DNA of 64,000 bases from contig CAYLKO010000004.1 of NCBI GenBank assembly GCA_964384525.1, positions 1-64,000 on the forward strand, read 5' to 3'. Under the pieces are notes generated by a model. The model saw only the letters and a program-made list of their open reading frames with translations. It had not been told where the DNA came from and made no database searches. Positions 52,603 to 61,599 of the stretch are shown in pieces (the stretch's first letter is position 1; the number at the start of each line of letters is the position of its first letter). Both the position numbers and the translations under genes were made by a program. This DNA is from SHZI01 sp964384525. Lineage in GTDB: Bacteria; Pseudomonadota; Gammaproteobacteria; Steroidobacterales; GCA-2729495.

Positions 52603-53643
52603 ATGATTTCCCGTGGCGGGTTGCGGCCCGCCACAGGAAACAACGTGTCTGCCGGAAAATCACCCCCACCAACATCGGCGCCCGCATCAACGCCCATATC
52701 AACGCAGGGCCAGCCTGCAGCAGGGCAGCCGGCCAGCGAATCAGGCAGCGAGCTCATGCCCGCCGACGCGGCCTACCCGCCGCTGCTCCTGGAAATCACC
52801 AAGCCGCCGGCGCCCCTGTTCGTGCGTGGCGATGCCGGCACCCTGCTGCTGCCCCAACTCGCCATCGTCGGCCGTCGCAATGCCACCCCTGGCGGCATCG
52901 AGACGGCCCACCAGTTTGCCGCCTGGCTCGCCGCGCGCGGCTTCTGCATCACGAGCGGCCTGGCTGAAGGCATCGACGCGGCCGCCCACCGCGGGGCGCT
53001 GTCGGTCGGCGGCAAAACCATCGCCGTATGCGGCACCGGCCTCGACATGGTTTATCCGCGCCAGCATCGGGAGCTGGCCCGGGAAATCATCCAGGCTGGC
53101 GGTGCGCTCGTGTCGGAGTTTGCCCGGGGCACCACCGTGCATCCGTCGAATTTCCCACGCCGGAATCGGCTGATCAGTGGCTTGTCGGTCGGCACACTGG
53201 TGGTAGAGGCAAGTCTCCGCAGTGGTGCGCTGATCACGGCGCGCCACGCCATGGAGCAGGGTCGTGAAGTCTTCGCCATACCCGGCTCCATACATAATCC
53301 GGTTGCCCGGGGTTGCCACCGCTTGATCCGCAATGGCGCAAAGCTCGTGGAAACGGCGGCCGACATCGTTGATGAACTCACCGGTCTCCTGGCTGGTCTT
53401 GCGCTGGATGCAGCCGCAACAATTCCTGAATCCGGCGCAGCAGATGACGCAGAAATTCCCGCGGATATTGCTGCCGACTACGCGCAACTCCTCGAGGCCA
53501 TGGGCTGGGACGTGGTCGATGCGGATGATCTCGTGCAGCGATCCGGATTGACGATCGGGGAGGTTTCCTCCATGCTCCTGCTGCTTGAAATGCAAGGATC
53601 GGTTCGGTCACTGTCCGGTGGCCGCTATCAACGGGTCAGGTAA
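52603..53643 (+). CDS. dprA: DNA-processing protein DprA lacking the N-terminal SAM domain
   Basis: DprA loads RecA on single-stranded DNA during transformation. The Rossmann-like core is complete: YPPLLLEITKPPAPLFVRGD, IVGRRNATPGGIETA, SGLAEGIDAAAHRGAL, AVCGTGLDMVYPRQHREL, FPRRNRLISGLS and AIPGSIHNPVARGCHRLI. The C-terminal winged helix (SGLTIGEVSSMLLLLEMQG) is present as well. The usual N-terminal SAM/helix-hairpin region is absent. In its place are about 55 residues rich in Pro, Ala, Ser and Thr, including a 12-bp in-frame duplication (52680-52703). Only 26 bp separate it from lysM, so the domain is not hidden upstream. Length is 346 against 374 for E. coli. Confidence 0.9.
   Translation: MISRGGLRPATGNNVSAGKSPPPTSAPASTPISTQGQPAAGQPASESGSELMPADAAYPPLLLEITKPPAPLFVRGDAGTLLLPQLAIVGRRNATPGGIETAHQFAAWLAARGFCITSGLAEGIDAAAHRGALSVGGKTIAVCGTGLDMVYPRQHRELAREIIQAGGALVSEFARGTTVHPSNFPRRNRLISGLSVGTLVVEASLRSGALITARHAMEQGREVFAIPGSIHNPVARGCHRLIRNGAKLVETAADIVDELTGLLAGLALDAAATIPESGAADDAEIPADIAADYAQLLEAMGWDVVDADDLVQRSGLTIGEVSSMLLLLEMQGSVRSLSGGRYQRVR
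52680..52703 (+). repeat. 12-bp tandem duplication in the dprA N-terminal region
   Basis: GCCCGCATCAAC (52680-52691) is followed by GCCCATATCAAC (52692-52703), with 10 of 12 bases identical, in frame, encoding PAST-PIST-like residues. Confidence 0.7.
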
Positions 53644-53664
53644 AACGAAGGAGGGCGTCGATCC

Positions 53665-54135
53665 ATGAGCGATACCGTTCTCGACGTGCTGCTGTACCTG
53701 TTTGAAACCTATTCCGACCAGGAGCCCGATGCCGCCGACCAGGATGTCCTGCGCGACGAGCTGCTGCGCGCCGGTTTCGGCGAGCCGGAAGTCGACAGCG
53801 CTCTCGACTGGCTCGATGGCCTGAACGAGACCAGCGCTCCCTTTGCCGGCGTGCCCGGCGATCGCTCGATCCGCGTCTACTACGATGTCGAACTGCGCCG
53901 CCTCGATCTCGAATGCCGCGGTTATCTGCTGTATCTGGAACAGATCGGCATCCTGTCCGCCGCCCAGCGCGAAGTCGTGATCGACCGGCTGATAGCGCTC
54001 GGCTCGGGTACGATCGACAAGGAGCAGGTCAAGTGGGTGGTGCTCATGGTGCTCTTCGCCCAGCCCGGACAGGAAGCGGCCTTCTCGCGCATGGAAGATC
54101 TCGTCTTTGAAGAGAACTCCGGCGTGATGCACTGA
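53665..54135 (+). CDS. smg: Smg family protein (DUF494)
   Basis: The 156-residue cytosolic protein of the Smg family starts MSDTVLDVLLYLFETY. It contains LRRLDLECRGYLLYLEQIGILS and ends with KWVVLMVLFAQPGQEAAFSRMEDLVFE, all family-typical. A strong AAGGAGG ribosome-binding site precedes it. smg lies between dprA and topA in many gammaproteobacteria; its function is unknown. Confidence 0.94.
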   Translation: MSDTVLDVLLYLFETYSDQEPDAADQDVLRDELLRAGFGEPEVDSALDWLDGLNETSAPFAGVPGDRSIRVYYDVELRRLDLECRGYLLYLEQIGILSAAQREVVIDRLIALGSGTIDKEQVKWVVLMVLFAQPGQEAAFSRMEDLVFEENSGVMH

Positions 54136-54160
54136 GTGCAAAAAACATCAGCCTGTAACC

Positions 54161-54183
54161 AAGCCGCGCCCGAGTCGCGGCTT
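54161..54183. terminator. Hairpin between smg and topA
   Basis: The stem AAGCCGCG (54161-54168) and CGCGGCTT (54176-54183) has a seven-base loop. No T-run follows on the + strand, so it is a weak terminator or an mRNA-processing or attenuation hairpin ahead of the topA ribosome-binding site. Confidence 0.55.
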
Positions 54184-54203
54184 CGTCGTCTATAGAGGAT
54201 CGA

Positions 54204-56759
54204 ATGACCAACGTCGTCGTTGTCGAATCACCCGCCAAGGCCAAGACCATCGAGAAGTACCTCGGCAAGGACTTCAAGGTGCTGGCTTCCTACGGTCATA
54301 TCCGGGATCTGCTGGAAAAAGATGGCGCGGTGGATCCGGACCACGGCTACCTCATGAAGTACGCCGTCGCCGAGGACAAGGAGAAGCACATCAATGCGAT
54401 TGCCAGCGCATTGAAGAAGGGTGGCGACCTCTACCTGGCAACCGACCCTGACCGCGAGGGCGAGGCGATTTCCTGGCACCTGCAGGAAGTCCTGGGTGAA
54501 CGCGGCCTGCTCGATTCCCGCCGGGTGCTGCGGGTGGTCTTCTACGAAATTACCGAGCGCGAGGTCCGCGAGGCCATCCGGAATCCCCGCGACGTCTCCA
54601 TCGATCTGGTCAACGCCTACCGCACGCGACGGGCGATGGACCACCTGATCGGCTTCAAGCTCTCACCGCTTCTGTGGCGGAAAATCAGCCCCAAACTGTC
54701 TGCAGGCCGCGTCCAGAGCCCGGCCCTGCGCATGCTCGTGGAGCGCGAGGAAGCCATCGAGGCCTTTCGCAGCCAGGAGTACTGGTCGATCGCGGCGCTC
54801 ACCGGCACGGCGCCCGGCACCTTCAGCGCCCGGCTGGTCGAGTACGCGGGCAGCAAGGTGGTCGACACCTTCAATCGCGACAAGCCGGAGACCTTCAGCT
54901 TCCGGAATGCCGGTCAGGCAGACGAGGCCAGGCAACGCCTGGAGGCTGCAGCAGCCGGCCGGCTGCTGGTGCAGAAGGTGGAGCGCAGCCAGCGGCGTCG
55001 GCGGCCGGCGCCGCCGTTCACCACCTCCACCCTGCAGCAGGAGGCCTCGCGCAAGCTGGGTTTCCGGGCCCGCAGCACGATGCAGGTGGCGCAGAAACTC
55101 TACGAAGGCATTGCGATATCCGAGGGCACCGTCGGCCTCATCACCTACATGCGCACGGACTCGGTCAACCTCGCCGGAGAAGCCGTGGAGGATATCCGCG
55201 GTTTCATCGTCGAGCGCTATGGCAAGGCCAGCCTGCCGGCCACGCCCAACACCTACAAGACCACCGCCAAGAACGCGCAGGAAGCTCACGAGGGCATCCG
55301 GCCGACGAGCATCCGGCGGGTTCCCGAAGCACTGCGCGGCTTCCTCAGTGACGAACAGTTCAAGCTCTACAGCCTGATCTGGAAGCGCACCATCGCCTCG
55401 CAGATGGAGCCGGCGGTCTACGACATGCTGGCCGTGGATCTGGTTCCGGCCCGTGAGGCGGAAGCAGGCCGTTTCCGGGCCACCGGCTCGACACTGGTCA
55501 GCCCGGGCTTCATCGCCGTTTACCTGGAGGGCCGTGACGAAGGCGGTGATGACGACAGCGACGTGAAGCTGCCCCCGGTGTCGCAGGGCGACCTGCTGCC
55601 GCTGGAAACCATCCAGGCCGATCAGCACTACACCGAGCCGCCGCCCCGCTATACCGAGGCGAGTCTGGTCAAGGCGCTGGAGGAGCGCGGCATCGGCCGG
55701 CCATCCACCTATGCCACCATCATTTCCACCCTGCTGAACCGCCAGTACGCGGAACTGAAGGGCCGGGCGCTGAAGCCCACCGATGGCGGCCGCATCGTCA
55801 GCGGCTTTCTCACCAACAATTTCACGCGCTATGTGGACTACGACTTCACCGCCCACATGGAAGACGAGCTCGACGAAGTGGCGCGTGGCGAACGGGAATG
55901 GGTGCCCGTCCTCGACAGGTTCTGGAAGCCGTTTGCCGTGCTGCTCAAGGAGAAGGAGCAAACGGTGACGCGCGAAGAGGCCGTGCAGGTGCGCGAACTC
56001 GGCGCCGACCCGCAGTCCGGCCGTCCCGTATCAGCCCGCTTCGGCCGGTATGGCGCGTTCATCCAGATCGGCACCCGTGAGGATGAGGAAAAGCCCAGAT
56101 GGAAGGGGCTGCAGCCGGGACAGAGCATGTTCACGATCGAACTGCCGGATGCCCTGGAGCTGTTCAAGCTGCCACGCACGCTTGGCAACCTGCCCACCGG
56201 CGAACCGGTCAGCGCCAACACCGGGCAGTTCGGGCCTTATGTGCAGTATGAAGCCCTCGACAAAGCCACCGGCGAGGTCAAGAAAAAGTATGTCTCGCTG
56301 CGCGAGCATGAGCCGCTCAAGATCACCCTCGAGGAAGCGATCGAGGTGATCCGCGCCAAGCAGGAAGCCGACGCCAACAAGCTGATCAAGGCCTACGGCA
56401 CCGACAATCTGCAGATCCTGCACGGCCGCTGGGGCCCCTACCTGACCGATGGCGAGAAGAATGCGCGCCTGCCGAAGGATCGGGAACCCGGTTCGATCAC
56501 GCTGGAGGAAGCGCGGGAGCTGATTGCCAACGCCCCGCCGCCCAAGCGCCGCTGGGGCCGGCCGGCTGCGAAGAAGAAGGTCACGAAGAAGGCCGGCGCA
56601 CCGAAGACCATTACACAGAAGACCGGCGCACCAAAGAAGGTGGCAAAAAAGGTGGCGAAGAAGAAGGCCGGGAAAAAGAAGGTCGCGAAAAAGTCGGCAA
56701 AGGCTGCCGGCCGGAACAAGGCGGGCGCCGCTGGCCAAACAGAGCCCGCCGCTGAATGA
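54204..56759 (+). CDS. topA: DNA topoisomerase I
   Basis: The 851-residue type IA topoisomerase relaxes negative supercoils. The N-terminal TOPRIM domain shows VVVESPAKAKTIEKYLG and ATDPDREGEAIS. The catalytic Tyr lies in GLITYMRTDSVNL, near residue 317, and PPRYTEASLVKALEERGIGRPST follows. Instead of Cys zinc fingers, the C-terminus has zinc-less Topo C-terminal repeats (GRYGAFIQIG, GQFGPYVQYE, RWGPYLTDGEKNARLP). A tail of about 80 residues of Lys/Ala/Pro-rich, histone H1-like sequence (for example KKVAKKVAKKKAGKKKVAKK) ends the protein. The start follows AGAGGATC, and the stop overlaps tsaC. Confidence 0.96.
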   Translation: MTNVVVVESPAKAKTIEKYLGKDFKVLASYGHIRDLLEKDGAVDPDHGYLMKYAVAEDKEKHINAIASALKKGGDLYLATDPDREGEAISWHLQEVLGERGLLDSRRVLRVVFYEITEREVREAIRNPRDVSIDLVNAYRTRRAMDHLIGFKLSPLLWRKISPKLSAGRVQSPALRMLVEREEAIEAFRSQEYWSIAALTGTAPGTFSARLVEYAGSKVVDTFNRDKPETFSFRNAGQADEARQRLEAAAAGRLLVQKVERSQRRRRPAPPFTTSTLQQEASRKLGFRARSTMQVAQKLYEGIAISEGTVGLITYMRTDSVNLAGEAVEDIRGFIVERYGKASLPATPNTYKTTAKNAQEAHEGIRPTSIRRVPEALRGFLSDEQFKLYSLIWKRTIASQMEPAVYDMLAVDLVPAREAEAGRFRATGSTLVSPGFIAVYLEGRDEGGDDDSDVKLPPVSQGDLLPLETIQADQHYTEPPPRYTEASLVKALEERGIGRPSTYATIISTLLNRQYAELKGRALKPTDGGRIVSGFLTNNFTRYVDYDFTAHMEDELDEVARGEREWVPVLDRFWKPFAVLLKEKEQTVTREEAVQVRELGADPQSGRPVSARFGRYGAFIQIGTREDEEKPRWKGLQPGQSMFTIELPDALELFKLPRTLGNLPTGEPVSANTGQFGPYVQYEALDKATGEVKKKYVSLREHEPLKITLEEAIEVIRAKQEADANKLIKAYGTDNLQILHGRWGPYLTDGEKNARLPKDREPGSITLEEARELIANAPPPKRRWGRPAAKKKVTKKAGAPKTITQKTGAPKKVAKKVAKKKAGKKKVAKKSAKAAGRNKAGAAGQTEPAAE

Positions 56760-57379
56760 GGCGTGCGCAGCCACCTGCGGATCGCGATCCACTGCCAACC
56801 ACAACCACAAGCACAAGCTGTCCGGGCCCGCGGCTGCGCTATGCCGCCGCGATCATCCGTGCGGGTGGCGTGGTGGCCTATCCCACCGAAGGCGTCTACG
56901 GTTTCGGCTGCCGCCCGGATGATCGCGCCGCGGTTGGCTGGCTGCTGGCCTTGAAGAAACGGCCGGTGTCGGCTGGTCTGATCCTGCTCGCCGCAGATCG
57001 TGAGCAGCTGGAGGGCTGGGTCGAGCCCACACCCGAAGAGGAGCGCCACCTGTCCGGGACCCACGCCGGACCGGTTACCTGGGTGGTGCGGGCCGGCCCA
57101 CGGACCCCGGATTGGATTTCCGGCGGCAGAAGCACGGTGGCGGTGCGCCTGACCACCCACGCGGTGGCCGCCGATCTCTGCCGGGCGGCCGGGATGCCGC
57201 TCGTCTCGACCAGCGCCAACCGCCGGGGCAAGGCGCCGGCCCGGACGGCCGTCGCGGTCCGGGCCCGTTTCGGCCGACAGATTCCGCTCATCGTCGGCGG
57301 CGCCGTCGGCCATCTCGCCGGGCCCACGCCCATCCGCCTCGCCGCCACCGGCGCATACCTCCGCACCACCACCCTATAA
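56756..57379 (+). CDS. tsaC: Threonylcarbamoyl-AMP synthase (TsaC/YrdC/Sua5 family)
   Basis: The 207-residue protein makes threonylcarbamoyl-AMP from Thr, bicarbonate and ATP for the t6A37 tRNA modification. Typical sequences are AAAIIRAGGVVAYPTEGVYGFGC, LLALKKRPVSAGLILLA, STVAVRLTTHAVAADLC and PLVSTSANRRGKAPA. The ATGA overlap with topA fixes the start; the first 25 residues are a non-conserved Pro/Thr-rich extension relative to E. coli TsaC (190). The gene order topA-tsaC and nearby aroE is seen in related genomes. Confidence 0.93.
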   Translation: MRRAQPPADRDPLPTTTTSTSCPGPRLRYAAAIIRAGGVVAYPTEGVYGFGCRPDDRAAVGWLLALKKRPVSAGLILLAADREQLEGWVEPTPEEERHLSGTHAGPVTWVVRAGPRTPDWISGGRSTVAVRLTTHAVAADLCRAAGMPLVSTSANRRGKAPARTAVAVRARFGRQIPLIVGGAVGHLAGPTPIRLAATGAYLRTTTL

Positions 57380-57480
57380 CTACACACTCCGGTACCGGAC
57401 TCCGAATTGGACAGGTATTGCCGGACAAGCGAAACTCACGACAAAAGAGGCCAGCTCTTGGTCAGCGCCGGGCGCACCTG

Positions 57481-60400
57481 ATGTCAACTCATGAGACTGG
57501 ATTTGCCGGAAACCGCCCACGGCTGTGGCAGCCATGGGCAGTGGTGCTCATGGCCATGGCCGCTGTGGCGACCGCCTCGGGCAGCGAGCCACGGCAGACC
57601 CAGGGAACCGCGTTGCAGCCCCTCACCACGCCGGTCTTCTCGTCGGCGACCCAGGTTTACATCGTGCAGTTCAAGGCGCCGGCCGCCGTGGCCCGGCCAG
57701 ACCACGCACCGACCGCGCGCGGAACGTCACAGCGCAAGCAGCGCTTTGATGCACGCACACCGGTCGTGCGCCAATACGCGAAGGAACTTCTCGCCACGCA
57801 TGACGAAGCCCTCGCCGCCGTCGGCGCCGATCACGACAAGCTCTACAGTTATCGCTACGCCCTGAACGCCGTGGCCGCCCGCCTCACGCCGGAGCAGGCC
57901 CGCAAGCTGGCCGCCCGCAAGGATGTGCGCCGGGTCTGGAAGGACCACATGAGGTCCGTCAAGACCAACGCCAGCCCGGGCTTCCTCGGCCTGAACGCCA
58001 ACAACGGTGGCCTGCGTCGGGATCTGCGCCTGCAGGGTGAGAACGTCGTCATCGGCGTGATCGACAGCGGCATCGCCCCCGGTCACCCCAGCTTTGCCGA
58101 CACGGTGCCAGCCGACCGGCCGCGCCTGTGCAAATCCGAGTGGGCCGAGAAATCCCTGCTCGGCCTGTGGCTCTGCAAGCGCTTCAAACAGCGACCCGAC
58201 GTGCTCGTCTACAGCCCCTTGCCCGACTGGCACGGCACCTGCCAGCCCGGTGCAGGCTTTCTGACAACCAGCTGCAACAACAAGCTGATCGGTGCGCGCT
58301 GGTACATCGACGGCTTCCTCGCCGAATATGCGCTCGACGAAAACGAGTTCCGCTCGGCACGCGATGCCGATGGCCACGGCACCCACATCGCGTCCGTCGC
58401 CGCGGGCAACTACGTCAACGCCACGCTGGCCGGGACGCGGGTGGCGAAGATCAGCGGCATGGCGCCCCGGGCGCGGATCGCGGTCTACAAGGCCTGCTGG
58501 CTGGAGCCGGGCGCCGTGCGCGCAACCTGCAGCACGGCCGACCTGGCCCGCGCCATCGAGGATGCCGTGGCCGATGGCGTGGACATCATCAACTACTCCG
58601 TCGGCAGCGACGACGACATCACCGGTCCGGATGACCTGGCCCTGCTCGCGGCCACCAATGCCGGCGTGCTGGCCGTCGCGGCTGCCGGCAATGAGGGCCC
58701 CACGCCGGGCTCGCTGATCTCGCCTGCAGCCGCACCCTGGGTGCTGGCCGTGGGCGCCTCGAGCCGCACCGGCGACCACTTCCAGGAAGCGATCCGGGTC
58801 AACAGCCCGGTGGAGGTCAGGAACGACTACGCCGCGATCGAGGCCGGCTTCACTCCGCGCCTGAAAGATGTGGGCCCGCTGACCCTGCGGCTCATACTCG
58901 TCGATGACAACTTCGTGGGCAGTTTCGATGGCGTGGCCGGCAGCACCTTTGATGGCTGCGAAGGCATCGTCAACACAGAGGAAGTGATCGGCCAGATCGC
59001 CTTCATGCAGCGGGGCGGCTGCGATTTCGGGATCAAGATCCGCAACGCGCAGACCGCCGGCGCCAAGGCCGTGCTGATCGACAACAACCAGGGTGAGCCG
59101 ATCCTGATGACCGGCACCCGGGGCTCGGTGAACATCCCGGCGCTGATGATCGGCCAGACCGACGGCGAACGCCTGCGCGAGCGCCTCATCGACGACGACC
59201 CGGTCGAAGTCACGCTCGACAAACAGATCATCCTCACGACGCGCGATGCCGGCAACCGGATGCAGGCCTTCTCCGGCCGCGGACCGAACCAGTGGGACGA
59301 GACGATCCTGAAGCCCGATGTCACGGCGCCCGGCGTGGACNNNNNNNNNNCCTCGCGGCCCAGACACCGGACGTGGCCAACAACGTGCGTGGCGAGCTGT
59401 TCCAGTACCTGTCGGGCACTTCGATGGCGGCGCCGCATGTGGCTGGCGTGGCCGCGCTCCTCAAGGAAGCCCATCCGGACTGGAGCCCGGCGATGTTGCG
59501 ATCGGCCCTGGTGACCACCGGCCGCCAGGATATCCGCAACGAAAACGGCGATGCGGCGAACCCCTTTGACTTCGGCGGCGGGCACATACGGCCAAACCAG
59601 GCCATCGCTCCGGGGCTGGTCTACAACGCCGACGCCGCCGACTTCGACGCCTTCCTCTGCGGTCGCGGTGATGAACGCCCCGACGTGGACTGTGCCGCGC
59701 TGGCCGCCGCAGGCTTGCCGACCGATGGCAGCGACCTGAATCAGCAGTCGATCGCGCTCACCCGGCTGGTGCCGAGCCAGGTGGTTCAACGGCGACTCCC
59801 CAACGTGCGCCCGGCGGGTGTGTACACGAGCAGCGTCCGCACGCCCACGACCATCACGGCGGAAGTCACGCCGCCGGTGCTGTCACTGGCAACCGGTGAA
59901 ACCGCCGATGTGCAGATCCGCTTCACCAGTGATGGCACGCAAACCGATGCCTGGCACTTCGGCTCGCTGACATGGACAGGCCCCGAGGCCACCGTCCGCT
60001 CGCCCATCGCGATCAAGACACAGCCCTTCGCGGCGCCGCTGTTCCTGCGGGCGACAGCCGCCTCCGGCACCACCAGCATGCCGATTGAGACAGCTTATTC
60101 CGGCAGCTACCTGCCGGTGCTGAGTGGCCTCGAAGCCAGTGGCCAGAGCCAGTCCCAGGCGATCCGCGACCAGTTCACCAACACCGTCGCCGACGATCCG
60201 GAAGACCTCTACACCTTCGTGCAGCCCAATGCCGGCTCACTGCCGGACTCCGTGCGGCGCATTCCCGTCGTGGTCCCGGCAGGCACCCGCTATCTGCGGG
60301 TGGCGCTCCACCAGCAGAACACCAGCCCCGATGCCGACCTCGACCTGTATCTGTATGTGTGCCCAGGCTTCGGCACCTGCACCGCAGAAGCCGTGCCGAG

Positions 60401-60722
60401 CGTGAACCAGGGATCGGAAGAAGTCATCAACGTGATTCCCGACAAGGGCCAGCAGTTTGTTCCGGCCGGTGAATACTTTGTCGACGTGCACGGTTATGAC
60501 GCGCCGGCCGGCAGCGCCACCTTCCGCCTGTTCGTGTGGACAGTGGGCGCCAACCGGAACAATGCCAGCGTGACGGCACCGGCCAGCGTCACGGCCGGCA
60601 CGGATCAGAGCTTGAGTTTCGACTGGCAGAACCTGAACAGTGGTGAGTATGTCGGGCTCATCACCCATACCGACGGCACCACCACGCTGGGCCAGACCGT
60701 GATCGAAATCACCGCCCCCTGA
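57481..60722 (+). CDS. Secreted subtilisin-like (S8) serine protease with PA and PPC-like domains, interrupted by a scaffold gap
   Basis: This extracellular protease of about 1077 residues has a signal peptide (about 1-34) and an I9-type propeptide (about 55-155). The S8 catalytic domain has Asp in IGVIDSGIAPGHPSF, His in DGHGTHIASV and, after the gap, Ser in SGTSMAAPHVAGVAALL. A protease-associated domain is inserted between His and Ser (about 480-590, GQIAFMQRGGCDFGIKIRNA). An Fn3-like region and a PPC-type domain (DLDLYLYVCPGFGTC) form the C-terminus. The two halves are in different frames only because ten Ns replace an unknown length; homology (PDVTAPGVD then LAAQTPD) joins them if about two bases are missing. 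It is therefore not a true frameshift. Confidence 0.9.
59341..59350. other. Scaffold gap (10 Ns) inside the subtilase gene
   Basis: Ten Ns separate ...APGVD from LAAQTPD.... Reading frames on the two sides differ by two positions, so the true gap is 2 modulo 3 bases. The family pattern APG-V-x-I-L-A is completed by a single Ile codon whose last base is the c at 59351, so the real gap is probably only two bases. Confidence 0.9.
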
Positions 60723-60747
60723 CCCTGCCGCCACCCATACTTCCGCG

Positions 60748-61599
60748 GTGCACGACTCGAAGATATTCAGCTTCGTTCAGCAACTGGCCGCCAACCTGAA
60801 GCCGGAGCTGGATCTGCCGGCCTTTCCGCAAGTGGTCCGGCAACTGCAGGTCGCCCTGCTGAACGAGCAGACCACCACCCGGGACGTCGTGAACATCACG
60901 GCCTCGGAACCGGTGCTCAGCGCCCGCTTCATGCAGATGGCCAATTCCGCGGCCTTCAATCCCGGCGGCACGCCGGTGGCAAGCCTCGGCAATGCGGTGA
61001 ACCGGCTCGGCTTCAACCTGGTGCGCACGGTAGCCACGGCGTTTGCGCTTCGCCAGCTGAGTCGCGACACCCTGCTCGGCGCCATTCGCGATGATCTGGA
61101 GCTGGTGTGGAAAACCAGCAATGAAGTGGCCGCCATCTGTTATGCCGTGGGTCGGCAGGCCTTCGGCCGACAGCCCGATGAAGCCATGATGGCCGGCCTG
61201 TTGCACGGCATCGGCCGCCTCTACATCCTCATGCACGCTCATCAGAATGATTCCGCGCTGCTCGAAGACCCGGACTTTGCGGCAACGCTGGAAGCCTGGC
61301 AGCCGGTCATCGGCAAAGCCATCCTGGAAGCCTGGGGGCTGCCGCAGCGGATCTGCGCGGCAGTCGAAAATCAGGACTATCTGCTGGCTGGCGGTTCTGC
61401 CGACCTGGAGCCCCTGACCCGCCTGTTGTCCGCGGCCAAGCTGCACTACCGGCTGGATGCCGAACCGGAACTCCGGCAGCAACATCCGGATGCCGAGTTC
61501 ACGCTGAATGACGTCAACTTGGGCAAGGGCTCGTTCATGGAGCTCATCGCGGTCAGCCGGGATGACCGGGAAAGCATGCAGCAGCTGCTGATGGCCTAG
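60748..61599 (+). CDS. HDOD domain-containing protein
   Basis: The 283-residue cytoplasmic protein starts with GTG. The HDOD domain occupies about residues 18-215: LPAFPQVVRQLQVALLNEQT, ASEPVLSARFMQMANSAAF, LGNAVNRLGFNLVRTVA, and AMMAGLLHGIGRLYILMHA in place of the HD catalytic pair. HDOD proteins are signalling or scaffold relatives of HD phosphohydrolases without the metal site. No GGDEF, EAL or receiver domain is attached. It follows the subtilase by 25 bp and converges on the MFS gene with four bases of overlap. Confidence 0.9.
   Translation: MHDSKIFSFVQQLAANLKPELDLPAFPQVVRQLQVALLNEQTTTRDVVNITASEPVLSARFMQMANSAAFNPGGTPVASLGNAVNRLGFNLVRTVATAFALRQLSRDTLLGAIRDDLELVWKTSNEVAAICYAVGRQAFGRQPDEAMMAGLLHGIGRLYILMHAHQNDSALLEDPDFAATLEAWQPVIGKAILEAWGLPQRICAAVENQDYLLAGGSADLEPLTRLLSAAKLHYRLDAEPELRQQHPDAEFTLNDVNLGKGSFMELIAVSRDDRESMQQLLMA

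Noticed and set aside
57380..57480. A small gene or RNA between tsaC and the subtilase
   Set aside because: Only about 100 bp, no open frame with a ribosome-binding site and no clear structure; best read as the subtilase promoter region.
57481..60722. Subtilase as a frameshifted pseudogene
   Set aside because: The frame change coincides exactly with ten Ns, and homology on both sides joins cleanly.
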